A stretch of 64,000 bases of DNA. Source: Eremophila alpestris peregrina. Its lineage: Eukaryota > Chordata > Aves > Passeriformes > Alaudidae. The position numbers and the translations under genes were made by a program. This document shows positions 13,137-25,851 of the stretch, one piece after another. The stretch lies in assembly GCA_009792885.1 (NCBI GenBank), contig WMCF01000025.1, forward strand, positions 5,773,227 to 5,837,226. Direction: 5' to 3'. The notes below the pieces were generated by a model. The model was not told the origin of the DNA. It saw only the letters and a program-made list of their open reading frames with translations, and ran no database searches. The stretch's first letter is position 1. Each line of letters starts with the position of its first letter.

Positions 13137-13245
13137 ATTTCAAAAACAAAAATAATAAATAAAACAACCAGAAACCCCAAAACAAAGAAACAAAAAACCA
13201 ACAACAACCCCACAAAAACCCAATCCAAAGAAACAACAAACATGC
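13137..13245. repeat. A/C-rich low-complexity tract
   Basis: The plus strand is almost entirely A and C, made of CAAAA, AACAACC and CCAAAAC words. It gives a spurious 100-codon hydrophobic frame on the minus strand rich in Phe, Leu and Trp. That frame reflects composition and is not a gene. Confidence 0.8.
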
Positions 13246-13458
13246 CAATAGAAAATTAAAATGTAAAGATACGTATGCAGGAACAACCAAGGAAGTATAA
13301 TTACAAGCTGTGAGAAATCTACTTAGGACAATATGCCATTTTATTACAAGTTTGGTACAAACCTGTGTTTGAACAAAAAATGTCATAGAGGTACCACCAT
13401 ATGAGAATCTTCCTTCCACATTTATAACAGCATGTGCAGTCAGCTCAAATTCACATAT

Positions 13459-13464
13459 GTACGT
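13459..13464. repeat. Target-site duplication, left copy
   Basis: GTACGT immediately precedes the TG start of the solo LTR and is repeated exactly at 14094-14099. Six bases is the duplication length usual for ERVK-type (class II) integrases. Confidence 0.9.
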
Positions 13465-13873
13465 TGAGGGAGACCAGAGGATCCCTCTGGGTCTCCTGAA
13501 TGGGCAGCAGCCAGGACGTGGGGATGGGACCCCACGGCCTCCTTGAAAGATATCATTGGCTTTGATCTGACGCTGTGGAGACAGCTACCAAAGCTGTCTG
13601 AGGATTTGGGTGACACGAGGGTTTGATTAGTGTTTTTTTTTATTATATCACTGGGTGCACAGATGTTAATTTTAGATTTCTCTGTATTCTTAATATTGGG
13701 CAAATATGGAGGCAGATCAATGTGATAAAGTCACATTTTCCTGTCTTTCTCTTCCTTTTCCTTTTTGCAAAGGGCTGTGGGTTTTTAGGATTGGATAGAG
13801 GTGTGATTTCACTGTGTGACTTTGTTTTTAGTTATTGGATTTTAGAGGAAAACAATGTTAACGTAGTTTAGAG

Positions 13874-13880
13874 TATAAAA
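13874..13880 (+). promoter_or_regulatory. TATA box of the solo LTR
   Basis: TATAAAA lies 410 bases inside the LTR and 96 bases before the polyadenylation signal, as expected for a retroviral U3/R promoter. Transcription would start about 25-30 bases downstream, near 13905, and run rightwards into flanking DNA. Confidence 0.7.
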
Positions 13881-13975
13881 ACCCTGGTGCTGTTCATGGG
13901 CGGGGAGAATCCATTTTTCCAGCTGCTTGTGAACACCACACTGGCCTGACTGAACTTTGAGATAAGATTTCTAAA

Positions 13976-13981
13976 AATAAA
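13976..13981 (+). promoter_or_regulatory. Polyadenylation signal of the solo LTR
   Basis: AATAAA lies in the predicted R region, 113 bases before the LTR end. It could terminate plus-strand transcripts crossing this locus. Confidence 0.7.
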
Positions 13982-14093
13982 CATCTTCAAACAGCAACCT
14001 GAAGAACTCTGATTCCTTCTTCCAAGCATGGGCAGTGAGAAAACAGCCGTTCAACACCACAAACCGGGGTCATCTCAGAAGAGATACCCGGCA

Positions 14094-14099
14094 GTACGT
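14094..14099. repeat. Target-site duplication, right copy
   Basis: GTACGT directly follows the CA end of the solo LTR and is identical to 13459-13464. Confidence 0.9.
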
Positions 14100-17000
14100 G
14101 ACTACATAGTATTTAAAAGAGCAGAGCAAAGGAGTAGAGCATCACACACTTGGTCCCCAACCATGTCAGTCTGTTACCGACAGTGAATTCTTGAAGACTA
14201 ATAAATACCCCAGTTTGCAGTAAACACATCAAATGAAGAGCTACTAACTCCTTCCTATGTAATTTTTTCTCTCAAGATACAAGCTACTTATGATATGTCC
14301 TTATACTTTGCCTTTTCCTCCCCAGTTGATGTTTTCATGATTGGTTTACCAAGCATTAAAAAAAAAAAAAAAGAAAGAAAAGCCATTCTTCTCGAAAGGA
14401 AAAGGTTCATCAGTTTTTAATCAACTCTGTTCAAAATAATCAAGAGCAAAATGTACCTCAGCTCTGAAAAATTTTGATGCTTTCCTGTAGGAATTTATTG
14501 ATTTGCCAGTCTGAAGTGACTTGCCAAACAAAGAACATTTATTTATTTGAGTTTGATTGCTAAGGAAATTATGCCAATATGATTAAACTAAACCACTGCT
14601 GCCTCTATGCATTCATGAAAATCCTTTTATAACTTTTGGGACAGTTGATTACTGCAAACAGGTTTGACAAAAGCAACAAGGAGACCAAGTGGTTGTTTAA
14701 GATGTTGCGACTTTATGGAAAGAAATCACTCCTACAGAGGGAAATATACAGTTCCTGACTGCAGAAAGTCATTCTTTTCAGCTCCAGCTTTCTTAAACTG
14801 CAAAGACAATGAATTTCTTACATAGCATTACCTCACTTACTCCTATGTCCCAGGATCTGACTTATTAAAATTCTTTAAACTGGGAGAAAATAGAGATTAT
14901 GTTTTGGTGGTTTTGTTGTTTTTTTTTTTTTTCATCATGTAAAAAATAATATTCTCTCTTAATTAGAAGCATTCAGAAGGTCATTTTACTGCTAATTTTG
15001 GTGTATTGTTCTGATTAGAAACAGAAGAAGAATGTGGAATACCAGACTTTAAATAAGTGGGCAGAAAATCCATGCCATGTTCTGGTCTTAATTTTGAGCT
15101 GTAGAAAAGCTGACAAGTAGAAAAAATTTGGAAACATCACTAGGCAGTCACAGCTGGCGGGGACCCTGTTCTTGCATTCATAGCAATTCATTTAACCCAA
15201 GTTGCAGGAAATAATTGAGAAAGTGCAGAGGTAATATAGAGGCAGATACTACTTGAGACATCTTCTGCAAAGAGGTTGCTGCTATGAGTTTGTGATGAAT
15301 GAAACAGCCACACCCCTGTTGGAGATCTACTCTGATGTGCTTAGAAGTAGTAATTGCACTAACAACAAAGGTTAAAAATATTCAGAATCACTACCTGATA
15401 AGCTGAATCCCTGAATCATTCCTGTGATTCCACACCAGAGTTGCTCCTGTCAGACCAAATGGTTTTGCGCTGAGGACCCAGGAATCAGACCCAGGGCTGA
15501 GCAGAGGGAAAGGTTCTGCTCCCTCAGCTTGCTGACAGTTCTCCTCCTCATGCAGCCCAGAATGCTGTATTCATTCTCTGTAGTTCATCAAAGTTCAGTT
15601 CTTTCCTGGTGTCTATTCAAGAATCTAGTGGAAAATAAAACCGTTCCTCCAATAAAAATCGAATCACATTATATGTTCAGTGTACATCTGTTAGTAGAAT
15701 ACACTTTGTGCATCACATTCTGAAGGTTAGATGCTAAATAACTCATCATGAGGAGTCTTATGGTCTACTTTGAAATGCAGCAACTTCACTTTGTTCCAGC
15801 AACGAATAGATCACATCCAGAGAGAAACAGCCATACACAGACAGCTGCAGCCACCATGGAGTTCCTTACAAAGCAAGAAAAACTAAAATTAAAGACCAGC
15901 TAATACATCTATATTATCTAATGATACTCAAGTGTTGGGGTTTTTTTTGGGGGGTGCAATTATGTCTATAGTTCAGGGTTTTTAATGATTATAACTGATA
16001 CAACTTTAAGATTGGAATGAATAATTTTAGGCCAATTATTACCAGAAGCATTCTGTGTCCAAAATGGTAGTAAATATATTTTTAGCACCAAGCTCTATCC
16101 CATTTCAATGCTAATAAGAGAAATTCTTCTTCCTGGATCTGCCACACAGTGCTTGTACGTATATAAATGTTCATGTGGGGGATAAAGCTCTGTGAGAAAT
16201 GGGGAAGGCTGGACTGATTGGTCTGCTGGAAATTCTGCTTTCATTTGTAAAGCTTCTTAGAAAGGTAAATCATGACTGATCCCATAATTCTGAGTTGAAA
16301 GGTCCAGCACTGCTCACCTGAATGAAAATTAAAACCACCCCTTCTTTTTATCAAGACACTAGGTACTACTAATAAAATATCTGCTTCAATGCTGTTTTTC
16401 CTGTCATCAGTGCAGCAGAGCAGCAGAAAAATGAGAGTTGTATTAGAGGAAGAGTTTCTTTCACTCACAGGTAAATTAAAAATAGAATAATTTCTACGAG
16501 CTCTTAAAGTTATTTAATAAACATTTGACCCACATAAGGTAAGGCAGACACCAATCAACTTTTAATTATTTTTAAGTTTAATCTTACCCATTATTTTTTG
16601 AGGTAGTTTTGTTGTTTGTTTCTTTTTAATTTGAAAGACAAGATACTTCTAGAATAGGTCATACTTTCATGGCTGGAGAGAGATTTCACATGACAGATCA
16701 CACAGACAGTAAACACTTCTGGAATTTCTAACTGTAACGAACATTCCACAGGTGAGTTGTGAGTAATGTAATGCCTGCATCAATACTCTATGTAAAAATC
16801 ACCAGAATTACATTATTGATTTTGCTAAATTTATTGCCATTCTGATAATTCCAATCCATTGCTTTTGCAAACAATTTCCAATGAATAGCAAAGATATATT
16901 CTAGGTAATATGCTTCTGGGAGATTACTATGCTTCTCAGCAGGTTAAATCAACTCAGCCTTCAGTGTGGAGCTGCGAACACTTCTAAATTGTGTAGCAGT

Positions 17001-17591
17001 CTTCAACAGAAATCATCAAGAGCCATGTCTTATTGCTTTCATAAAATGTGGTTTACACCTCTCTGAGTAATTGAATTCTGCTAGGGTTATGGGCAGACTG
17101 CATATTTTTGTGCATGAAAATACTATACAGACCTTAGGAAAAAGCAGTTCTTTTATTGTATGAAGTCCAATCAGAGATTACTTTGTGAAATTTATGCTGG
17201 ACATTTTTCACTCCAAAAAGTTAATTAACAAGGGGATGAGCTTTTTTAGGAAAAAAAAAAGTCCCATAGAGTTATATCTGCTCTTAGAGAAGTTTGGAAA
17301 TGTTTCTTGCATATTATAGAAATATTAAGTCTCTCACATATTCTACTATCAGAATAAATATAAAAAAACCCTCTCTCTACTGCTAAAATAATAATAATTA
17401 TAGTTAGTAAGAATAGTAATAATAATAGCAATTAAAATAAAGACATTTCTACAGTCAGATCAAATTCTGGCTCCTGGTCAAGAACACAAATGAAAACTGA
17501 ATTGTGCCAAGTGCATTAACAAGGTTTTCCCTAGTATGAATGAATGCAAATTTTTCACAACTATGTGCAAACATATTTGGAAGCAGTAAAT
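14100..17591. other. AT-rich non-coding DNA, no gene seen
   Basis: There is no recognisable exon or repeat family. An A15 run (about 14357-14372) and a T13 run (about 14920-14932) are present. The 99-codon frame at 15424-15723 matches nothing I know and has no supporting splice or start context. Confidence 0.55.
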
Positions 17592-17630
17592 GATAGAATA
17601 GATAGATGATAGATAGATGATCTAGATGAT

Positions 17631-17679
<49 letters not shown>
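17592..17679. repeat. (GATA)n microsatellite
   Basis: An imperfect first part (17592-17630, with GATGAT and TCTAGATGAT interruptions) runs into about 12 pure GATA units at 17631-17679. The pure block is long enough to be length-variable between individuals. Confidence 0.95.
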
Positions 17680-20600
17680 CCACAGTTACAAGTAAGAATG
17701 AATTAGCAAGAAAACTAATGGGAAAGCTTTATCAGACATAGTAATGGGAACAGGTACAGGACTAACATTTCAGTCCAACCTGTGACAGGAGCCAATATCT
17801 GTGAAAGATATTTTGCTCACTTATATATGCCCATTAATTATAATGGGTTATGTTGAAAAAACACGACTCACTAATTTTTCTTCCCAGACTGTGGAAAGAG
17901 CAACACAATTTTTTGCTTCATACTTAACTCTTTGGCTCAAGAAGGAAAAACCAGCATTCTTCACAGAAAACTCTATCAGCTTGAATAGCCAGCTGTATAA
18001 AGTAAACCAGCACCCTATCTCCCCTTGTAATTACAATGCATCTTTAAATTAACAAAGTCATTGACTTACTTAATCCTCTCCCTTGTTTTCATTAGGTCTG
18101 GCAGTTTATTAAAGTATTATTCAGCAAATAAATTATATAAAAAACAACAAGGTATTTCCTTAAGTCTTAAGTGCAATTAAAGCTGTCATGCTTACAAATG
18201 TTTATATTGCTGCTTCTCTTCCAGGAAAACCTTGGAATTTCATATATCTTATCATTGATCTCAATATCTCCTTGAACATTGCATTCCTTAGCCGAGGCCA
18301 AAATTGCTTGGAAGGCTGATGCAAACTGCTGAAGAAATGCACTGTCATTGACTTTGATAACTGCTCAAATAAAGGCAAAGTTTGCATGTTATGGAAATTT
18401 TAAAGAATTCCACTTTGTTCCAGTAAAGTCAAGAAATTACAAGAAAGTACTTTTCCAGCTTATTGCTCAGACATCTTTTCTGAACAGAAAACACAGCAGC
18501 AAGTATCTGAACTTTTAAAGCTATAATAATTTATATCTTATACTTCAATAACAATTTATAACAATTTAATTCCTCTTTCACCACTCTGTCTTTCCTAAAA
18601 AAGCAAATGAAACCCCACTGGATCAGGTTGAAAGCAGATCAAACTGTTTTCATTTTCAATTTCTTGGGAAATCAAGATTAAGTGATTCATTGATGTTTAA
18701 ATAAAATCTACAAGACAGTATCAAAATAGGTACATTATTTTGCATGACCAGTGGCTCTGTTTCAAGACATCTGAGCTTGATTAGGAATTATGTGCATGAA
18801 ATCTGACAATTTGCTGATAAGTAAGGGGAAAACATTATTTCATATTTTTTGTCTTTGTTTTGCTTTTTAAGGGTAGATGGAGATGCTGCAAGAACAAGAA
18901 GAACAAAAATTATGTCCTGGGGACCTGAGGGAGACAAGGGTCCTTTTTTCCTGGCAGAAAAGCTGAATCTTGGGTTTCAAAACAGTTACAGTTTAACCAG
19001 ACATGCTGGGCAAAAGTCAAAGAAGAAATCACAAAAGGCAAAGGGAAGGAAAATATAAATCCAAATGCCACATCTTTGGCCAATGACAAGAAACTGCCTC
19101 ATCTCCCAAGATCCCAAGAACACTGAGTGTTCTTTTCAGCGGTCCTACTAACTACTCTTCACCTGATCTACTATGGACAAAATCTCTTTAAATGCTGGCA
19201 AATTCTGTTTAGGTAGAATAAAGACAGGTTTGTTTGGTGCAGGTTTCTCTGGGGTTTGTGCAAGTTTTCTGCAGGGAGGTAGTTTTCAGCTTTTGCCTGG
19301 GATTTTCTGGACCCAGAAGTTTGGTATGAAACCATGTACAAGCAACAAGCTTGGAACTTCAGGGAAAGATCTAGGTCACATGCAAAGCTAATGAAGCTAA
19401 TGTTTCCAAGAAGCATGAGACAAGACTTGTTTTTTTTTAATCTCTGTGAATCAACTCATGCAACTTAAGAAAAAAATTAAGAATATTCATGAAAAACGTG
19501 ATAAGGAAATAAAATATTCACTAAGGGCAAGTTTATAGAAACAGAGCTCATCAAATAGACACCGTCCTGATTCTAGAACAGCACCAAGGAATTACAGAGC
19601 ACATTATGCCTGTGCAGCGCCCAACTGTATATAGCAAAGACAAATAAAAAGTCTACAAGATCATGTAACCTCAATATGAATGTTCATTTGAAGAAGCACT
19701 TGAAGAAAAACTAGCTACCCATTTCTACAACTGAATATATTGAGGCATTGACTCTTGAATTCAGTTTTCTTTTTAACAGTTGCATCTGTCATAGTGCTCT
19801 AGGGAAACACAAAGCTATCTTTTAGTTGAACTATTCTTATGCAGAGAAATCCTGGAAAGAAGTCTCAGGCAGTGACAAAATATTTATACTTCACAATAAC
19901 CTGATCAGTAAGACATATCCAAGGAGAGAGAGCAAACTAATTCTTACAAACTACCCTTTTTTACAGCCCTTGAATAGCAGTACTAGTTTAAAAATATGTC
20001 AAACACAGTAGCAACTGCCCTTCCACAAATTATTTGAAAAATTTAAGTATTTCAAAGAAAAAACAAGAAAAGTAGTCAAAAATATTATAAAACAGCCAAA
20101 ATTCCATTATCTGCATGAAAAATTCCATTTTAAAAATGCAGTGGTAGTATTGCATATCTCTATATATTCTCAAATAAAAGGACATTATAGTTTGTAAAGT
20201 TAGATTCCCATTCTATTTTCAGGACAAGTAAGAGTACAGAAAGGAAAATGCAGCAACCTTTGGTATTCATGCAGCTGGGCTGTTTGAAAGCTTAGTGTAT
20301 TTTACCCCCTGCATAGCCTTCAGTCCAGCTGAGTATGTTTCTATAAAATGTATTTCAATTTCAGAGGATAAAGATTAAGCTACTGGATCCCTCTTTTCTC
20401 CTCTGAATCCGGTAGTTTAAATTCAGGCTTAAAAAAGTCCACACTCCCTGAAAGTATGACCACATCTATTAATTCTGAGCCTTGCCATGCTTTGGTGACA
20501 TGGTTTGTAACAATTCGAAGGTCATGTTCTACTTGTATTTACACCGGGCCACATCGGGAACACATTGTAAATATGATGTGGATATCAAAGGAAGTCTTAT

Positions 20601-21685
20601 ATTACAATTACTTTTAGAACACATATGTAGAAATGATGACTAATGAATTGTAGATCAGTTTTACTACTTTGGGCTGAAACAAAAGAAGTCTAAACAAATA
20701 GGTAGCCCACCCATGTGCTGAGCTGCATTTAGCCATATTAATTCTATTGATTAGAACTCCAGAGCCAGATTCTGATGTCTGCCTGAACCAGTGCCCACTG
20801 GCCTCTGAAGAGACATGTACCTGCTTAACTTTTCCCTCTGGAACTACCACATTTTTCTCTTAAAACTATGGTGCATGATTCTAATTCCACAGAGCTGTGG
20901 ATCACTTTAGACTGAACAGAACAGGATTACATGGAGCAGTTTTTTTCAGGCACCCAAGGATGAGGTCTCCTTCTATGAGGTAAGGCACACACCCAGAAAA
21001 TCTCATGTATCCATCAAATGAGTATGTTATTACTAACATTTGCTTTTTAGTGGGCTTGCCAGAGCCCTCTGTCTCAATCAGGATGTGTTAGACTCCTCTC
21101 TAGACACACCTGGGACACTGCTGCCCCAGCATGTTCACTATACACAAATATACTGCACAAAGCAGGCTGCAAGAACAGAGGGGTGTTACAAGCTTGTAAG
21201 CTGCCCTTTGAGGATTTCAAAGGGTCCTGACAGAAAGTTTGCCCTTACTGTTCATCTTTCTAACAGTCAGTCACAGTCTGGCCTTTTTAAAGTCAACATC
21301 TCACAGTCAGGACCAATCCCAGTTTCACGACTGTCTGAAAAAGATGGTCTTCTGATAACAAACATCAACTGAACTATACTTCAAAAAAAAGTAGGCCCTT
21401 TTATAAATGCACCCCGAGAGAGGTTTAATTTCCAAAACTGAACTTCAAGCAAAATCTCTGATTCTGTGAAGAAGCTTCTCTTCAGTCATGTTCAGGGTTT
21501 CTATGATAAGATAGTGGCAGAACAAGTGGAGGACAGAAACCTGTGATAAAATAGGAATATCCTGTGGATTAGTTCCAAGATGGTTGTCTGCAGTTACAGC
21601 TACTTACATTTTGTCACTATGAATTCCAAACATGATACTACTGTGGAGTAACATTTTCAGGTAGGTGGAGCCTAATGTGTGGGGA

Positions 21686-21771
21686 AACTAAAGGAATTAA
21701 AAATGGGATTTTAACTAAAGGAATTAAAAATAAGTTGAGGAAATTTTTCTAAGACTAATTTTTCTAAGACT
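21686..21771. repeat. Two adjacent short duplications
   Basis: A 19-bp word beginning AACTAAAGG occurs identically at 21686-21704 and 21713-21731. Just downstream, a 15-bp word, AATTTTTCTAAGACT, is perfectly tandem at 21742-21756 and 21757-21771. Two independent exact duplications within 86 bases suggest a local slippage hotspot. Confidence 0.95.
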
Positions 21772-23856
21772 TTTCCTGAAAAGATGATTATCTCTGTGTG
21801 GAAAAATTATGTCATAACATGTTCAAAAATTAGGTTTACTATTCAGGAAAACCACTCTTCCAATAACAGGACTGGCAAATATAAATATATTTAAGTTCGA
21901 ACCACTTGTCAATGATTAATTTATTTTTAGGAGCCATAATTCTTTCCCAAATGAAATATTGCCTCTATTATTAAATAAAGAAAAAGTGCATATAGGCCAT
22001 GGAGATTCTGTATTATTTTAGATATTTATCAAAGTATGTTTGCATGTATGAACTTCCTTGCCAATGAAGTTCAGCCAAATTCCATGCTGTCATTGAAAAA
22101 CCTCATAAGCTTTTATGATTTTTACCTGCTATTTAAAGTTTTTGCATATTATAAGGTTAACCTTGTCCTCATGTGTCTTTTGTCCCAGCGACTAAAGGGA
22201 GTCATATTGTCTCTCAATGGCAGTTCTCCATAATGTTATTTTCAGTAGATAAAACATTGGCTAAACATAAGAGAGTCCCTAGAAATCAGAAGCAGTAACA
22301 TTTTTCCAAAAGCTCAACTTTGCATCAGTTAATGCAGTTTTGGGTACAAGTCCCACATCAATCCCAAAGGCTGAATAGTAGCAATTGTAACAATGACATT
22401 ATAAAATACTACACAGAACCTGTCTTGGTCTTCCTTAAGAGGCAGACACTTCTGAACTGTTTTGACTGATCTCTTGTATTGCCTCACTTCTCTCTTTGCA
22501 TGCCAGTGGTTAAAGTATCCAGAAATAAAGGGAAAGAAAAAGGAATGGACTGCTCATTTTGTTTTCTGCATGATAAAAGTCTTAACTCTGAAGAAACTGT
22601 CTTTCTTTCCATCCTCCCCTACCACTTAGTTAACTCAGCATCATGATCACTAGATTTTGGAAGGCTGACACTTAGCATCAGAAGTGATTTCACAAAACAA
22701 AATGGAAACTTAGAGTCTGGGGTTTCATTTATTGATTATAATTTCTCCTTGCTCCTGCACATTTCTCACAGAGATATTGATACACATTTGAAATATTTCC
22801 TCTGTATGTTATGTCACTGTGTTAATATTAATATGGAATATAATGCAAAAAGAACAATGACTCTCTGGAGTTCTTTAAGTGATTAATAAAAGACATGCTG
22901 AGAAGGAATGCAATAGTAGACATTTTTTGAATATTTCTGCAGTGAAACTGAGGTAATGGGAAAACTGCTTTTTCTTTTTTCTTTTTCTTAACAGGATAGG
23001 GAAGTTTATGAATAAAGGTGAATGAAATCTTTTGAAGAATTATCAGGAACAACTGAAATGTGCCTAGCTAGTATCATGTTTCCATCCTTCACAATGGAAA
23101 TCAGTATTTTCTTTAGATTGCTGCCCTGTTCCAAGTTTAAAAGAATCATTCTGCGCAGGAAAAGGGTGAGAAGGAGAAAAGTGGTCTACTGAAATTATCA
23201 AAGATTACTTAAAAATCGCATGTAAGTCAAATCAACACAAAATTTTCACCCTTAAAAACATTATGATCTTTAATTTCATAACAAATCTTAACCAAGAAGT
23301 CTGTAACTTATGATGACAGAGCACCCCTGCTACACAATTCAGTGACCTGTATTTTTTTCATTTTGCAAGAGTCACAGATCCCTATCCTCATCCTATCAGT
23401 GATCCTTATTCCTCCCTCCTTTGACTCAGCCAAAAATAATCTGAACATTGTTTTGGAGGAGTGAATGTAACCTCACTGCCATGATAGCTAATGCCTTTAG
23501 ACATGAATTTTAGTTACAATTCTGAAAGAAACATATTCCAGTAAAAACTCATGACCACCTTCTTGTAGGCAAATAAGCATGAACCCTAAAACATGATCGT
23601 AATCCCACTGCAGTGATCCCCAGAGTTACACTACTTGAACCCCATTCCAGAAGTTGACTAGGCAACTCCAGGATCAATTTTGATCTTAGGTCCAAAAATG
23701 GTTGCTTTCAGAAAATGACCGACCAGTTTTCACGATATTTTAGGTAGGCTGGGGAGATTGATCATCAGACATGAAAATATAGTTCTGGTAGCTTACTCTG
23801 GTCTATTTATTTGTTATTTTTATTGTTGTTTTGCTTTTTTAATTGGAGATTTAAGA

Positions 23857-23887
23857 CTGAAAATATTTTCTTTCCTAATATTTTCAG
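23857..23887. repeat. Inverted repeat, 11-bp arms
   Basis: The arms CTGAAAATATT and AATATTTTCAG are perfectly complementary around a 9-base pyrimidine loop (23868-23876). Confidence 0.9.
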
Positions 23888-24469
23888 AGAAAGTAGGTCC
23901 CCTATTTTTAGGCAGTCTCACAATATTATGTAATTAATTCAGATGTGAGGGCACATACACACATTTGACTGTCCATACTGACCTTTAACTGCTCACACTG
24001 ATGCTTTTCTTGCAAGCAAAAGAAAATTTTTTTCTTCACTGTTTCACTTTGCTGGCAGCCTCTTCAATGCTTTTTTTATAACTAGGCCCAAGTGAAAACA
24101 GGCTCTGCAAACTCCCTCTCCAAAATAATTCCATTGTTACTATAACTCTCAGGATACATCCCCTACATAGTATACGAAATACAGCAACCTCAGAAAACTC
24201 TAAAAAAATTTTGTCTGCTAAAGCATTAATTCTACTCTCTTTCCCTTCTAACAACTTAAATCACGGCAACTAGTGTTAAAAGTAGCCTTTATAGAAAAAA
24301 AACAGAAAGTAGAACTGAAAAACTGAACTTGAAAAGATTCAAACAGGTATAAGAAAGGCCCTTAATAGACTATGGAAAATAAGCAGAATCATTTCAAGTA
24401 ATAGGAAAGAAAATGACAAAACCAACTGGAAGAAAAATCTATGCAAAACAGCAGCCTTAAAAAAAATTA

Positions 24470-24498
24470 GAGTGTCATATTTCAAAAATATGACATTC
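24470..24498. repeat. Inverted repeat, 13-bp arms
   Basis: The arms 24470-24482 and 24486-24498 pair over 13 positions with one G-T wobble around a 3-base loop. The core TGTCATATTT/AAATATGACA is perfect. Confidence 0.9.
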
Positions 24499-25851
24499 AG
24501 CAAGAGTTAAAATCAAATTTATTTTCCTCTGAGATACAAGCATTTAGAGAAAAACTCAACTAGTTTTAAAAGTTGGTAGAAACATTTTTATTAAGAGGTA
24601 GGAAGGAAGGTAATGGAATAGAAAGGCCAAATAGTGAGAAATCTTTGACAAGCCTTAGATTTCACAGTGAAAAGTATTAGAAACAGGCAGACAGAACTGT
24701 AAGATATTCAGCTTCAAATATAATACCTGCTCAACCTTTATTCACAAATACAGAGCAGCTCTAAGGAAGGTATACATCCACTGCTGGGCAGCAATTTCAA
24801 AATGTTTCTGCACCCAGTGGTGCTTATTGGATTTGTCTGATTACTTTGTGTATGACTAGTGAGAAAAAATGTTGCTGAATTCACAGCAACATTGGTAATC
24901 CTCATTAGGAAACCCACTTTCCATGGGATTTGTCTGTATTTAAGGCAATTCATGGTCATGATTTAGTCAAATTCCACTTTTAAACAAGGAATGAGAAAAC
25001 AAAAAGTTGATTTAATCTGAGGAGACAAAGAATAAGAAAAAGTTGGTATATTCTGCATTAGTTTTCTATTGAACTTGCAAGAAAACCAGCAGCAGGTCTC
25101 CATCTGGAAGAGACTTCCTGTTACTGGGTAAAAAAGAGAGTAATTTTGAAAAGCTGTGGAATTCTCTGTTGAATGCTTCTGGTTTACATGTGGAGATAAA
25201 TGCTTTGTAGAGTTAAAAAGACACAAACCACTTCTTTGTTTTGTAAGAAAATATGCAGATTAGCACATTATTCGTTAAAAAGAAACTAGAAGGACTTTAC
25301 GTACATCATTATTCACTACCTAACACATAGCTCTGCAAAAAGTAGAGCTGCTGCTGAACTTAATTTAGCACTACCAGTTTGCTGGGCTTGATCTTAATCA
25401 AAACAAACAAACAAACAAAAAAAGGCAGCACAGCACATCAGTTTTAAATAAAAAGTGATCTCAAGGAAACAGACTTCAAAGAATGATTCTAGATATACGT
25501 CAGTTTAATCAACCAAAGCATTAAGTATACAAGTACTTTACAAATTATTATGACAATTATACTTAGGGATAAATTCTTGTAAGAAGGTTTAATTGTTCAG
25601 ATCATGGAAATTTTATCAGAAGTTACCCTATAAGCAAATTTTCAGAGATGCAATTTTATTTTAATTTTGCATGCAATGCAAGTTACTGGAAGGGAAATAT
25701 TGATAAAGAAATAGAACTTGTTTGCCAAACAAATAACAGTTTTGTAATTTTTCTCTTGGCAGTAAAAATGGTAGTAGATAAGAAAAACTTGCACTTGTCA
25801 CTGCAAAGTGCCTTTGTAGAACAGGGAGATAAATCATTTAACCAGCAAGGG

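Larger units (their letters stand above)
13465..14093 (+). mobile_element. Complete ERVK-type solo LTR
   Basis: This 629-bp unit starts TGAGGGAG and ends ACCCGGCA, so it has the TG...CA ends of a retroviral LTR. It is flanked on both sides by an exact GTACGT duplication, which fixes both boundaries. Inside, a TATA box (TATAAAA, 13874-13880) is followed about 100 bases later by a polyadenylation signal (AATAAA, 13976-13981). This is the normal U3-R-U5 order in the plus orientation: U3 about 440 bp, R about 100 bp, U5 about 90 bp. No retroviral gene lies next to it, so the internal part was lost by recombination between two LTRs. The intact target duplication and clear signals suggest a fairly young insertion. 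The ERVK class is inferred from the 6-bp duplication, not from a database match. Confidence 0.88.
17680..25851. other. AT-rich non-coding DNA, no gene seen
   Basis: This is about 8.2 kb without a recognisable exon, RNA gene or mobile element. It contains small-scale structure listed separately: duplicated words at 21686-21771 and inverted repeats at 23857-23887 and 24470-24498. The longest open frame (110 codons, 21040-21372) resembles no protein I know, and its codon content looks random. Confidence 0.55.

Noticed and set aside
13117..13419. 100-codon hydrophobic minus-strand frame
   Set aside because: It is translated from an A/C-rich simple tract, so the Phe/Leu/Trp content is compositional and not a membrane protein.
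11733..14093. The two LTRs as the ends of one provirus
   Set aside because: Their sequences differ completely, the spacing is under 1 kb, there is no internal retroviral sequence, and only the second has a target duplication.
17592..17679. CRISPR-like array
   Set aside because: Tetranucleotide units without spacers. It is a plain GATA microsatellite.
18170..18390. Minus-strand frame of about 65 codons with a protein-like look (several Ala/Gln/Phe helical residues)
   Set aside because: It begins right after a stop, has no ATG in a good position and no recognised homologue. It was considered as a processed-pseudogene remnant but could not be supported.
21040..21372. 110-codon plus-strand frame
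   Set aside because: No domain, no splice support, and no family resemblance. It is likely a chance frame.
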